Assembly (NCBI GenBank): GCA_938041035.1
Contig: CALHYX010000056.1
Location: forward strand, 1-64,000
Reading direction: 5' to 3'
Source: an uncultured Acidimicrobiales bacterium
GTDB taxonomy: Bacteria > Actinomycetota > Acidimicrobiia > Acidimicrobiales > SHLQ01
Length of the DNA: 64,000 nucleotides
Below the pieces are notes generated by a model. It saw only the letters and a program-made list of their open reading frames with translations. It was not told the origin of the DNA and did not search any database. How positions within the stretch are numbered: the stretch's first letter is position 1; each line of letters starts with the position of its first letter. The position numbers and the translations under genes are program-made. Of this stretch, positions 53,099-61,533 are shown piece by piece.

Positions 53099-53686
53099 GT
53101 GCTCCCCTTTCTGGTCGCGGCATTCATCGTGGTGCCGATCCTCGAGATCTATGTGATCGTCCAGGTCGCGGGCGGGCTCGGCTGGCTCCCCACCCTGGCG
53201 ATCGTGTTGACCGTGAGCATCGTGGGCGCGTGGCTGGTCAAACGGGAGGGCTTCTCGATCTGGAATCGCGGGCGGGAGCAGCTGCGGGCGGGTCGCATGC
53301 CGGAGATCGAACTGGTCGACGGGGCGATGGTCGTCTTCGCGGCGGCCCTCATGCTGACGCCGGGCTTCGTGACCGACACCCTGGGTTTGTTGTTGTTGTT
53401 TCCACCGAGCCGGGCAATCCTGCGCCGCCCGCTGATGAAGCGGCTCCGCCGCAAGGTGAAGGCGCGGGACACCTTTGGTCTCTTCGATGCCGCAAGCGGT
53501 TTCGGCGCCGGTGGCTCGTTCGGTGCCGGTAACCCGTTCGGCTCGCCGGGCGGACCGGCCGGTGGAGCACCTGGATTCGGGCGTCGGCCCGGAGCCGGCG
53601 GCGATTTCATCGACGCCGACATCGTCGACGAATCCGCCGACGACGATGGCGAAGGATTCGGCTCGGGCCCGACCGCGCTCCGGTGA
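53099..53686 (+). CDS. FxsA-family membrane protein
   Basis: The 195-residue protein has three to four membrane segments in its first 120 residues (LPFLVAAFIVVPILEIYVIV; TLAIVLTVSIVGAWLVKREG; MLTPGFVTDTLGLLLLFPPS), the FxsA core. A Gly/Phe-rich tail follows (FGAGGSFGAGNPFGSPGGPA), ending acidic. GTG 53099 is 6 nt after TACGAT, probably leaderless. It overlaps the NUDIX gene by 4 bp. Confidence 0.87.
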   Translation: MLPFLVAAFIVVPILEIYVIVQVAGGLGWLPTLAIVLTVSIVGAWLVKREGFSIWNRGREQLRAGRMPEIELVDGAMVVFAAALMLTPGFVTDTLGLLLLFPPSRAILRRPLMKRLRRKVKARDTFGLFDAASGFGAGGSFGAGNPFGSPGGPAGGAPGFGRRPGAGGDFIDADIVDESADDDGEGFGSGPTALR

Positions 53687-54450
53687 CCGACGCGAATCCC
53701 ACCGACGAGACCGTGTTCAACGACGAGACGGTGTCCACCGAGGACACCGTGCCGATCCGGCCCGCGGCCACGGTCGTGCTCCTGCGCGATCACGCCGACC
53801 ACGGCCTCCAGACGTTCCTGTTGCAACGAAACGCCGCGCTCGAGTTTGCGCCGAGCGCGACGGTGTTCCCCGGTGGCGCGGTCGACCCTCACGATGGCGC
53901 CGAGGCGTGGCTCGATCACCTCGCTTCGCCGTCGTCGCAACGGGCCGCCGAGCTCCTGGGCACGGACCCCGGCGTCGGGCTCGCCTACTGGATCGCCGCG
54001 GCGCGCGAGTGCTTTGAAGAAGCCGGGGTGCTGCTCGGTGGGCCGATCGGGTTCGACCGCACCGAACCCCTACTGGAGATTTGCCGGCGCAACTCCTTGC
54101 GCCTGGACCTTTCCGTCATGCGCTACATCGGCCGCTTTGTCACGCCGGCCGGCAGCCCGCGCCGCTACGACACCCGGTTCTTCCTCGCGGCGGTCGATTC
54201 GCGGGTGGAGGCGAGGGCCGACTTTGGTGAAGCGGTCGCCGGGTCGTGGTCGGTGCCGGCGGACGCTCTTCGCGACGACGACGCGGGCGTGATCGAACTC
54301 ATCGTGCCCACCCGGCTCACGCTGGAGATGTTGACGGGGTTCAACTCCACCGCCGCCGTTCTGGCGGCGGTCGCGCCACCGGCCGCCGGTTCACCCCCGA
54401 TGGACGGCGCCGAAGACGGCCAGCTCATCCGCCTTCGAGCCGGCGGTTAG
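53683..54450 (+). CDS. NUDIX hydrolase (NUDT19-like)
   Basis: The 255-residue protein begins its NUDIX domain at PAATVVLLRD, with FLLQRNAALEFAPSATVFPG and ARECFEEAGVLL (REx2EExG of the NUDIX box). The long insert between the N-terminal strand and the box is as in the NUDT19/RP2 group, which acts on CoA derivatives. Activity on CoA is inferred. It is translationally coupled to fxsA. Confidence 0.82.
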   Translation: MTDANPTDETVFNDETVSTEDTVPIRPAATVVLLRDHADHGLQTFLLQRNAALEFAPSATVFPGGAVDPHDGAEAWLDHLASPSSQRAAELLGTDPGVGLAYWIAAARECFEEAGVLLGGPIGFDRTEPLLEICRRNSLRLDLSVMRYIGRFVTPAGSPRRYDTRFFLAAVDSRVEARADFGEAVAGSWSVPADALRDDDAGVIELIVPTRLTLEMLTGFNSTAAVLAAVAPPAAGSPPMDGAEDGQLIRLRAGG

Positions 54451-54627
54451 CGGTCGCTGGACCCGCGCTCGACCGGGCATCGACCAGCGACGGGGACCTC
54501 GCGCCGGCATCGTCACAAAATCGCAAGGGCGCCGGATTGAACGATCTGATGATCGTGTGGCTAATGTGCGCAGCGGACACGATTTGGGTCGTGTGCGCGG
54601 AGTAAATCGGGCATCCAGGAGATGTTG

Positions 54628-55251
54628 ATGAAGAAGCTACTTTCCCTCGTTGGTGTGATCGCACTGATCGTTCTTGGTTTCGCAGGCGCGGCCTCGGCTC
54701 AGGACGGCCCGTCGCTCACCGTTGACCCCGCGTCGGTCGATGCGGCCGGCGAAGCTGACCTGAACGTGCAAGGCGAAGGGTTCACGCCCGGCAACGCCCT
54801 GTTCGTGATCCCGTGCGTGGCGCCCGACGGCGACGTCACGGCCATCGACGGCCAGGACGACTGCGACATCTCGAACCTGACCCCGGTCACCGTCGGCGAC
54901 GATGGCACTTTCGAAGCCGACGTGACCTACGAGATCGTCGAGAACTTCGCCGTCGTCGCCGGTGACGCCGCTCAGACCGAGTCCGCCGGAGCCCTGGTCA
55001 CCATCGGTGATGGTGATGGTGGTGGTGGCGATGACGACGGTGGCGATGACGACACGGCCGCCGACGATGATGACACGGCCGCCGACGACAGCGGCGACGA
55101 TGACACCGCAGCTGACGACGACGACAGCACCGACGGCGACACGATGCCCGAGACGGGTGTCGAGCACAACATCATGATCGGTGTCGCCCTCGCTCTCCTG
55201 GCCATTGGCCTGGTCAGCTTCCGGGCCGGCGCCCGCCTCGGCGAGCGCTAG
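54628..55251 (+). CDS. Surface protein with neocarzinostatin-like domain and LPXTG-type sorting signal
   Basis: ATG 54628 follows AGGAG by 6 nt; 207 residues. Signal peptide LLSLVGVIALIVLGFAGAAS. Residues about 27-125 resemble the neocarzinostatin/macromomycin immunoglobulin-like fold (LTVDPASVDAAGEADLNVQG; FVIPCVAPDG; CDISNLTPVTVGDDGTFEAD). An extreme Asp/Gly/Ala linker follows (DDTAADDDD repeats), then MPETG, a hydrophobic helix (IMIGVALALLAIGLVSFRA) and a basic end, as in sortase substrates. Cell-wall attachment is inferred. Confidence 0.72.
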   Translation: MKKLLSLVGVIALIVLGFAGAASAQDGPSLTVDPASVDAAGEADLNVQGEGFTPGNALFVIPCVAPDGDVTAIDGQDDCDISNLTPVTVGDDGTFEADVTYEIVENFAVVAGDAAQTESAGALVTIGDGDGGGGDDDGGDDDTAADDDDTAADDSGDDDTAADDDDSTDGDTMPETGVEHNIMIGVALALLAIGLVSFRAGARLGER

Positions 55252-55258
55252 GTCGATC

Positions 55259-55326
55259 GGTCGAGCCGCTACGGCTCGACCACGGTCCAACGAGTACGTG
55301 CAGGGCGTGGCTTCGGCCACGCCCTG
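55259..55326. terminator. Two strong hairpins between convergent genes
   Basis: Hairpin 1: GGTCGAGCCG-CTA-CGGCTCGACC (55259-55281), 10-bp stem. Hairpin 2: CAGGGCGTGGC-TTCG-GCCACGCCCTG (55301-55326), 11-bp stem with a UUCG-class tetraloop, followed by GCTCGTTTCG. They lie between the convergent surface-protein and ApbC genes and can act both ways. Confidence 0.75.
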
Positions 55327-55352
55327 GCTCGTTTCGCCCCGGTGGGGCGCGC

Positions 55353-56546
55353 CTAGCGTCCGTCGAGCTTGTCGAGACCGGCGTCGTCGAGCGCCGCCTC
55401 GACGGCATCGAACATGCGCGCGGAGCAGCTCTCCATCTCGACCGGAGGTACCGCCTCGTCGACGATGTGGTCGGCCAGGGTCCGGAAGGCCTCGGCCCCC
55501 GGCCCGGCACCGAGCACGATCGGTTCGCCGGCGTCACCGCCGGAGCTCACGGTGGGCTCGAGCGGAATCTGGGCGAGCAACGGTACGCCGACCGTCGCGG
55601 CCAGCGCCTCGCCGCCCCCGCGGCCGAACACTTCGTGGCGCTCGCCGTCGGGCGCGATGAACGCCGTCATGTTCTCGACCACCCCGACGATGCGCAGGTA
55701 GTTGTTTCGGCCCATGCTCGCCGCCCGCTCGGCGACCTTTTGCGCCGCGAGCGCCGGGGTGGTCACGATGATCATCTCGGCGCGGGGCAACATCTTGGCG
55801 ACGCCCATCTGCACATCGCCGGTGCCGGGCGGCATATCGATCAATAGATAGTCGAGCTCGCCCCACCGGACGTCCTGGAGGAAGTGCTGCACGGCTCGGT
55901 TGAGCATGAGGCCTCGCCACATGAGCGCGGTCGACTCGCCCTCGACCAGGTGCCCCATCGACACGACCTTCAACAGGCCGTCGCCCACGGCCCGTTCGAT
56001 GGGCATGATCTGCTTGTCGACCGATCGCAGCTCGCCGTCGACGCCGGCCATACGGGGCACGCTGTAGCCCCAGATATCGGCGTCGAGGATGCCGACCGTG
56101 AACCCCTTGGCGGCGATCCCCGCGGCCAGGTTCACGGTGATCGACGACTTGCCGACCCCACCCTTGCCCGACGCGATGAGCAGAACCTTGGTGGTGGCGG
56201 CCACCGCGGTGTCGGGCGCGTCCTTGGAGACGTTGAGGCGGGCCTTCGCCATGGCCTCGGCCTTCTCGGGCTGGGTCAACACCCCCCAGTTCACCTTCAC
56301 CTTGGTGACTCCGGGCAGGGACGCGATGCGAGCCTTGACGTCTTTTTGGATCTGGCTGCGCAACGGGCAGCCGGCGGTGGTGAGCGAGATGTCGACGACC
56401 ACCCGCCCGTCGGCCTCGACGGTGGCGCCCTTGGCCATGCCGAGTTCGACGATGTCGCTGCCCAGCTCGGGGTCGATGACGCCGCGCATCAGCTGCATCA
56501 CGTGTTCCGGTGACGGCAACGCAGCGGGCTCGGTGGATGGGTCCAC
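55353..56546 (-). CDS. apbC: Mrp/NBP35 (ApbC) family Fe-S cluster carrier ATPase
   Basis: The protein is 397 residues from GTG 56546, chosen because TACACT (56553-56558) ends 6 nt upstream; a TTG at 56588 would add 14 residues. An N-terminal MIP18/DUF59 domain (VIDPELGSDIVELGMAK) is followed by the ATPase: Walker A IASGKGGVGKSSITVNLA, YLLIDMPPGTGDVQMGVA and the Fe-S carrier segment ending in AEMIIVTTPALAAQKVAERA. It loads clusters on apo-proteins. The A-type carrier gene is divergent from it. Confidence 0.9.
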   Translation of the reverse strand: MDPSTEPAALPSPEHVMQLMRGVIDPELGSDIVELGMAKGATVEADGRVVVDISLTTAGCPLRSQIQKDVKARIASLPGVTKVKVNWGVLTQPEKAEAMAKARLNVSKDAPDTAVAATTKVLLIASGKGGVGKSSITVNLAAGIAAKGFTVGILDADIWGYSVPRMAGVDGELRSVDKQIMPIERAVGDGLLKVVSMGHLVEGESTALMWRGLMLNRAVQHFLQDVRWGELDYLLIDMPPGTGDVQMGVAKMLPRAEMIIVTTPALAAQKVAERAASMGRNNYLRIVGVVENMTAFIAPDGERHEVFGRGGGEALAATVGVPLLAQIPLEPTVSSGGDAGEPIVLGAGPGAEAFRTLADHIVDEAVPPVEMESCSARMFDAVEAALDDAGLDKLDGR

Positions 56547-56671
56547 AACGCGAGTGTACGGGTGTACAGGGAATCTTTGGACTACCAAAACCGTTGTTTT
56601 GGTGGGTATCCTCTAGTTGTGGCACCCGCACTTCCGGTCGCCGCGCTGACGACAAGCCGAAAGGTCGTTTC

Positions 56672-56998
56672 ATGATCGCTCTCACCGACAACGCAACCAG
56701 CAAGGTTGCCGAACTCATCGCCCAGGAAGCCCAGGACGGCGAATCGCTCGCCCTGCGCGTCGCCGTTATGCCCGGCGGCTGCTCCGGCTACAGCTACGAC
56801 ATGTACTTTGACTCCGACGTGAGCGGCGAAGACCTCACCGAGAAGTACGGCGACGTCACCGTTGTCGTCGACCCGGCCAGCGCCCAACTGCTCACCGGAG
56901 CGACGCTCGACTTCAAAGACGGACTCACCGAAGCCGGGTTCTCGATCAACAACCCGAACGCCAGCCGCACCTGCGGTTGCGGGAGCTCCTTCAGCTAG
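56672..56998 (+). CDS. A-type Fe-S carrier (IscA/ErpA family)
   Basis: The 108-residue protein starts at ATG 56672 after AAAGG. It has VMPGGCSGYSYDM with the first Cys and SRTCGCGSSFS with the paired CxC, the three Cys of A-type carriers. It sits divergent from apbC and 1 kb from the 2Fe-2S XDH-like protein, suggesting local Fe-S assembly. Confidence 0.93.
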   Translation: MIALTDNATSKVAELIAQEAQDGESLALRVAVMPGGCSGYSYDMYFDSDVSGEDLTEKYGDVTVVVDPASAQLLTGATLDFKDGLTEAGFSINNPNASRTCGCGSSFS

Positions 56999-57089
56999 AG
57001 CCACCCACCGATCTCGTTCGAGCCGTCCGCGCCGCGGGCGGCTCGATTCGTTTTTGGGTGTCCGGCGTCCTCGCTGGTTCCGTGACCGG

Positions 57090-58019
57090 TTAGGCCGCGT
57101 CGAGCGCGCTCTTGATGTCGGCCCTGCTCATTGCCCAGTGTCGGGCGGAAACGATCTCGCCGGCCGCGTTGGCGACGTACAACGTCGGCTCCCACGCGAT
57201 GCCCAGCGCCCCGATGATCGGGGCGATGACCGGCTGGGGCGTCTCGTTGGGGGATTGGGCGAACACCTCGGCGTGCACGAAGGTCATGTCGGGGTAGTCG
57301 TCGGCGAGTTCGATCAGAAAGTCGACCGAGGGGCCGCAGACGTCGGTCTGGCAGAAGGCCGGCGTGGCCACCAGGAGCGCAACCGGCCCCGACGCGGACG
57401 CGTCGAACAGCGAGGTCTCGTGGAACGGGCAGGGTTCGGGCTGGCGGGTACAGATCGGGTCTACCCCGGCCGCGTCGGCGGTGGTGGGGGTGATGACCTG
57501 GGGCATGGGTTGGCCGACCTGGGGGTGCGGAGTCGACCCCGCGGCGCCGACCTGGAACCAGCTTGCGATGTCGCCGTAGGACGATGTCACGCCGTAGTTG
57601 CCGGCGGCGCTCGGCGTGAACTCCAGGGGGTAGTAGGGAGTGAATTCGCCCTTGGCCTGGGCGGCCACATCGGTTTCGAGCACGATGCTGTTCTCGAAGT
57701 GCACGGTCATCGTGATGCTGTCGGGAGCATCGGTGGTGACCGGCACGCCGGTGTCGTCGATCGCGACGAATGGAGCGCGGACCTCGGCGCCCGCCTCGAA
57801 CGCGGAGGGCGCTCGGAAACCGTCGGGGAAGCGGGCGCCCAGGTAGTTCTGGCCCGGGTCGGCGATCGGTGGGCCGTCGGGTCCCAGGGTGATCGGGGTC
57901 GCGGTTTCGGCGGGGGCGGAGCTGTCGCCGCCGCTGCCGCAGGCGGTTGCGACCACCGCGGCGGTCGAGCCGATGAGAAACGTGCGTCGCCCGAGTAGGC
58001 GCTCGGTACGTGGGTCCAT
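57090..58019 (-). CDS. Tat-exported lipoprotein with thioredoxin-like domain
   Basis: The 309-residue protein starts at ATG 58019. The signal has twin Arg (GRRTFLIGSTAAVVATAC), combining a Tat motif with a lipobox Cys. A beta-rich domain follows (SITMTVHFENSIVLETDV), then a thioredoxin-like part from about residue 200 with ATPAFCQTDVCGPSVDFLIE (CxxxxC rather than CxxC) and YVANAAGEIVSARHW. A redox or metal-delivery role outside the membrane is inferred. Its start codon is 26 bp from the XDH-like start on the other strand. Confidence 0.7.
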   Translation of the reverse strand: MDPRTERLLGRRTFLIGSTAAVVATACGSGGDSSAPAETATPITLGPDGPPIADPGQNYLGARFPDGFRAPSAFEAGAEVRAPFVAIDDTGVPVTTDAPDSITMTVHFENSIVLETDVAAQAKGEFTPYYPLEFTPSAAGNYGVTSSYGDIASWFQVGAAGSTPHPQVGQPMPQVITPTTADAAGVDPICTRQPEPCPFHETSLFDASASGPVALLVATPAFCQTDVCGPSVDFLIELADDYPDMTFVHAEVFAQSPNETPQPVIAPIIGALGIAWEPTLYVANAAGEIVSARHWAMSRADIKSALDAA

Positions 58020-58044
58020 GAACCAGCAACGTAATCTCTCGCCG

Positions 58045-59715
58045 ATGCCTACCGACAACGCGGTGCCGACCGCCCCCGACCTCGCCCTCACCGTGAACGG
58101 TGAGCCGGTCGCAGTCCCCGACGACGGGTCCACGCTTCTGTCGGTGCTACGGGACCGGCTCGGTCTGCGGTCGGTGAAGGACGGGTGCAGTCCGCAGGGC
58201 CAGTGCGGGTGCTGCACGGTGCTGGTCGACGGCCAGCCCCGGGTGTCGTGTGTGACGCCGGCGCGCCGGGTGCGCGACCGGACCATCACCACGCTCGAAG
58301 GCTTCGCCGCGGCCGAGCGCTCGTCATGGGGTGATGCCTTCTGCGCCACCGGGGCGAGCCAGTGCGGGTTCTGCACGCCCGGGATCATCGTTCGTCTGGC
58401 CGGACTCGCCGCGAAGGATACGGCGGTCGACGATGCGGAGGCGGTCGAGCGGAGCCTGCAGGCTCACCTGTGTCGCTGCACGGGATGGCAGACCATCGTC
58501 GACGCCTGGACATTGCACCAGGGCGCGGCCGAGACCGGCGTGGCCATCGCGGTGGGCGACCGCTCGTTCGACGCGGCCGCACGGAGGGCCGAGATCGAGG
58601 GCGGCGTCGCCCAGACCGTTTCGCGCGAGGTGGCTCTGGGCGAGGGCGGCTTCGCCGACGACGGGGCTCCGGTCGATGCGCTCATCGCGGTGCGATCGGT
58701 GGGCGACGAGTGGGTGGTGGGCGAGACGATCGCCGAGGCCCGCCGGTTGGCGGGCAAGGTGCAGGGTCGGCGAACCACGGTCGACACGCAGCCTCCGCTC
58801 GATCTTCCCGTCGGTGACTGGGTGCGCACGCTTCGCACGTCGTGGGTCGATCCGGGCTATCTCGAGACCGATGCATCGTGGTGCGCGCCGGGTGGGGAGC
58901 CGGCGTCGGCGCTCGGCAACGGCGGGGCCTTTGGGGCCAAGGAGACCAGTCAGGCCGCGGCCATCGCCCGTCGGCTGGCCGACGAACACGGGCGCCCGGT
59001 ACGGGTGCTGTACTCGCGCGAGGACGCCATCCGGCTCGGTCCGAAACGCCCGCCGATCGCGGCCGGGATCGCCGCCGACGGCACGGGTGTGGTTCGGGTC
59101 GCGCGCACGCCGGGAATCGCCGCCGCCATCACCGCGGTGGCACCGGGGCTGGTGGTCGAAGAGGTCGATCTGCCCGGCCCGCCCACCTCGGTGGCACTGC
59201 GTGGCGCCGGTTGGGCCGAGGCGGCGATACTGCTCGCCGGCCTGGCCGAGGCCCCAGCGGCTGGCGATCCTGGAGCGACGGCCACGATCACGGCACCGGG
59301 AGGCGGTACCGCCCGGGCGACCTACGACGGGTCGACCATCGCCGTGTCGGTGCGTTGCGGCGACCCGCTCGACGAGGTCGTGCTGCGGTCGTACTGCATC
59401 GGCGCGGCCCACATGGGTTTCAGCTGGGTCACCAGCGAGGGCCTTGCCATCGATGCCGACGGCGAGATCGGCGACCTCACCGTTCGCTCGCTCCGGATCG
59501 CCCGGGCGATCGACACCCCGCCGATCGAGATAACGATCGAACCCGTAGCCCCGAACGGTCCGCCCGAAACCGAGGTCTGCATTGATGACCCCGACTCGAC
59601 CACGCCGGGCGCGGCGACCGGGCCGGTGAACGGCTCCGATGCGGTCTTTGCCGCCGTTGCCGCCGCCGTCTGGGGCCACCTCGGCTATCCCCCCGCCTGG
59701 CCCACCGGCATCTAA
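58045..59715 (+). CDS. Compact xanthine-dehydrogenase-like 2Fe-2S/molybdopterin-domain protein
   Basis: The protein is 556 residues from ATG 58045, 7 nt after TAATCT (leaderless); ATG 58018 is an alternative. Residues about 10-165 are a complete CoxS-type unit: CSPQGQCGCCTVLVDGQPRV for the first cluster, SQCGFCTPGI and LCRCTGWQ for the second. The rest matches scattered pieces of the large subunit (WVDPGYLETDASWCAPGGEP, GNGGAFGAKETSQAAAIARR, RPVRVLYSREDAIRLG), but is half its normal length and lacks a recognisable GVGEP glutamate. Activity as a molybdo-hydroxylase is therefore doubtful. Confidence 0.7.
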   Translation: MPTDNAVPTAPDLALTVNGEPVAVPDDGSTLLSVLRDRLGLRSVKDGCSPQGQCGCCTVLVDGQPRVSCVTPARRVRDRTITTLEGFAAAERSSWGDAFCATGASQCGFCTPGIIVRLAGLAAKDTAVDDAEAVERSLQAHLCRCTGWQTIVDAWTLHQGAAETGVAIAVGDRSFDAAARRAEIEGGVAQTVSREVALGEGGFADDGAPVDALIAVRSVGDEWVVGETIAEARRLAGKVQGRRTTVDTQPPLDLPVGDWVRTLRTSWVDPGYLETDASWCAPGGEPASALGNGGAFGAKETSQAAAIARRLADEHGRPVRVLYSREDAIRLGPKRPPIAAGIAADGTGVVRVARTPGIAAAITAVAPGLVVEEVDLPGPPTSVALRGAGWAEAAILLAGLAEAPAAGDPGATATITAPGGGTARATYDGSTIAVSVRCGDPLDEVVLRSYCIGAAHMGFSWVTSEGLAIDADGEIGDLTVRSLRIARAIDTPPIEITIEPVAPNGPPETEVCIDDPDSTTPGAATGPVNGSDAVFAAVAAAVWGHLGYPPAWPTGI

Positions 59716-59722
59716 ACCCCTT

Positions 59723-59765
59723 CACCGCGAACCATCTGGTGCCTGGCACCAGATGGTTCGCGGTG
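59723..59765. repeat. Dispersed palindrome copy 2 (21-bp arms)
   Basis: CACCGCGAACCATCTGGTGC-C then T then the perfect complement (59723-59743 and 59745-59765). The sequence equals the stem at 46061-46107 except for the central base. No T-run follows. It ends 3 bp before the -10 hexamer of ridA. Confidence 0.85.
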
Positions 59766-59780
59766 GCGTAGGGTTCGGGT

Positions 59781-60125
59781 ATGAGTAAACCGGTCGGTCC
59801 GTATACGCCCATCGTTCGCTCGGGTGAGCTGTTGTTCGCCTCGGGTCAGGTCGGCATCGCCGACGGTGCGCTGGTCGAGGGTGGCGTGGCGGCGGAGGCG
59901 ACGCAGGCACTCGCCAACCTGAAGGGCCTACTCGAGTCGCAGGGCGCGACGATGGCGAACGTGGTGAAGACGACGGTGTTTCTCGTCGACATGGGCGATT
60001 ACGCCACCATGAACGAGATCTACGTAGCGGCCTTCGGTGACCATCGCCCGGCTCGGTCGGCCGTCGCGGTTGCCGAGCTGCCGATCGGCGCGTCGGTGGA
60101 GATCGAGGCGATCGCCGCCCTCTAA
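59781..60125 (+). CDS. ridA: RidA-family reactive intermediate deaminase
   Basis: The 114-residue protein contains GPYTPIVRSGELLFASGQVG, DMGDYATMNEIYVAAFG and RPARSAVAVAELPIGASVEI, with the catalytic Arg in RPARSA and the closing Glu. It hydrolyses 2-aminoacrylate-type enamines. TAGGGT lies 6 nt before the ATG (leaderless), and its -35 region falls inside the palindrome. Confidence 0.9.
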   Translation: MSKPVGPYTPIVRSGELLFASGQVGIADGALVEGGVAAEATQALANLKGLLESQGATMANVVKTTVFLVDMGDYATMNEIYVAAFGDHRPARSAVAVAELPIGASVEIEAIAAL

Positions 60126-60187
60126 CGGTTAGCTCCGATGGGTCGCCAACAGGTATCGGCTACCTGGGTACGGCGACCGGGTAGGGG

Positions 60188-60352
60188 CTAGTAGGGCGCT
60201 TCGCTGACGGCGAGCAGTTCGCTGTCCTCATGCTCGGCGTCGACGGTCAGCTTCAAGAACTGGCCGAGGCCAGCGGCCAGGCCGGCCATGGTCATCAACA
60301 TGAGGACCGGGAAGATGGCCAGGACGATGATGATGACGACGGTTCCACCCAT
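60188..60352 (-). CDS. 54-residue membrane protein after the di-iron gene
   Basis: Minus-strand frame from ATG 60352 to TAG at 60188-60190: one long hydrophobic helix (VVIIIVLAIFPVLMLMTMAG) and an acidic tail ending SELLAVSEAPY. It begins 9 bp after the stop of the di-iron gene, so translational coupling is possible. No Shine-Dalgarno sequence is evident. The composition is that of a genuine single-pass microprotein; I do not recognise a family. Confidence 0.6.
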   Translation of the reverse strand: MGGTVVIIIVLAIFPVLMLMTMAGLAAGLGQFLKLTVDAEHEDSELLAVSEAPY

Positions 60353-60361
60353 GCGAAGAGC

Positions 60362-61486
60362 TTAGGCGGAGGCGAGTTCGTCGGCGATAGCGAAAGCGTT
60401 GTATTCCTCCGACGTGTCGACCCAGTTTTCGTACTGGATCACACCGATTTCACCGAAGCGTTCGCGCAACCAGCCATCGCCGGCGTCGAGCAGACCGAGC
60501 TTCTTGCAGTTCGGCACGATCTTGGTGAACAGCAGGTGCTGGAACTCCTGGTTGTCGGGGCTGGCGAACAGGCGGGGCGCAACCTGACGAACGTCGGCGC
60601 CCATCTGCTCCCAGACCTCCTGCTGGAGGAACCGATCGCGCATGCGAAGGGCGGCCTCGAAGGCGAACTCCTGGCGCTCGCGAATCTCGGCCTGGGTGAA
60701 GTCCTCGTAGACCTCCTGCAGCGTGAGCACACCGAAGGCGACGTGGCGGGCTTCGTCGCTCATGACGTAGCGCAGCAACTTCTTCAGGAGCGGCTCCTGA
60801 GTGTTCTTGTGCATCGACCCGAACGCGGCGAGCGCCAGACCCTCGACCATGATCTGCATGCCGAGGTAGGTGATGTCCCAGCGGCTGTCGGCGATGATGT
60901 CGTCGAGCAACGCCTGCAGGTGATGGTTGACCGGATAATCGACCGGGACCTTTTCGTCGAGGTAGCGAGCGAAGACCTCGACGTGGCGGGCTTCGTCCAT
61001 CACCTGGGTGGAGGCGTAGTACTTGGCATCGATCCACGGCACCGTTTCGACGATTTTCGCCGTGGCGAGAAGGGCGCCCTGTTCCCCGTGCATGAACTGG
61101 GCCAGGCGCCACGCAAAGCTCTCGATCGAGTACTGACCCCACTCCTTGTCGCCCCAGTGCGCGACGGGCGAGCCGTCGGAGGCCATGAGTTGGCTGACGT
61201 ACTGGGCGCGGGCGTCGTTGCCGTTCACCTCGCGGGCGACCTTCTCGAGGTCGACGTCGGTGTCCCAGTCGAGATCGCTGCCGTTCCACTGGGACTTCTT
61301 GGCCTTCTCGTAGAGCTTCTCGAGCGCCGGGCGCTTTCCCTTGGCGTAGTCCCACGTGAAGATGGCATCCGCGTTGTCCTCGACGATGCGGATACTCGCT
61401 TCGGCGTCGGTGTTGGTTTCGGACAAGAACTGGTCGAAGTCCTCCATCCGTTGGCGCTCGCTGGCGGGTTGCTCGGTGGCGGTCAT
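60362..61486 (-). CDS. Ferritin-like di-iron oxygenase-type protein
   Basis: The 374-residue helical protein carries two half-sites of a carboxylate-bridged di-iron centre: E135 (HGEQGALL), E165xxH168 (DEARHVEVF), E215 (MVEGLALAAF) and E245xxH248 (SDEARHVAFG). This spacing matches ribonucleotide reductase R2-like and related di-iron oxygenases. The substrate is unknown. A GGGGGA Shine-Dalgarno sequence precedes the ATG, and a regulated promoter lies 50-75 bp upstream. The 54-residue membrane gene follows. Confidence 0.8.
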   Translation of the reverse strand: MTATEQPASERQRMEDFDQFLSETNTDAEASIRIVEDNADAIFTWDYAKGKRPALEKLYEKAKKSQWNGSDLDWDTDVDLEKVAREVNGNDARAQYVSQLMASDGSPVAHWGDKEWGQYSIESFAWRLAQFMHGEQGALLATAKIVETVPWIDAKYYASTQVMDEARHVEVFARYLDEKVPVDYPVNHHLQALLDDIIADSRWDITYLGMQIMVEGLALAAFGSMHKNTQEPLLKKLLRYVMSDEARHVAFGVLTLQEVYEDFTQAEIRERQEFAFEAALRMRDRFLQQEVWEQMGADVRQVAPRLFASPDNQEFQHLLFTKIVPNCKKLGLLDAGDGWLRERFGEIGVIQYENWVDTSEEYNAFAIADELASA

Positions 61487-61533
61487 GCGGTCATCCCCCT
61501 GTGGTCCCGACGTGGCGGTACGTCGTCCCTCGA

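Noticed and set aside
55252-55352. A tRNA-Sec gene near selAB, suggested by two strong hairpins
   Set aside because: No UCA anticodon stem, no T-arm GGTTC sequence and no acceptor pairing; the hairpins are better read as bidirectional terminators.
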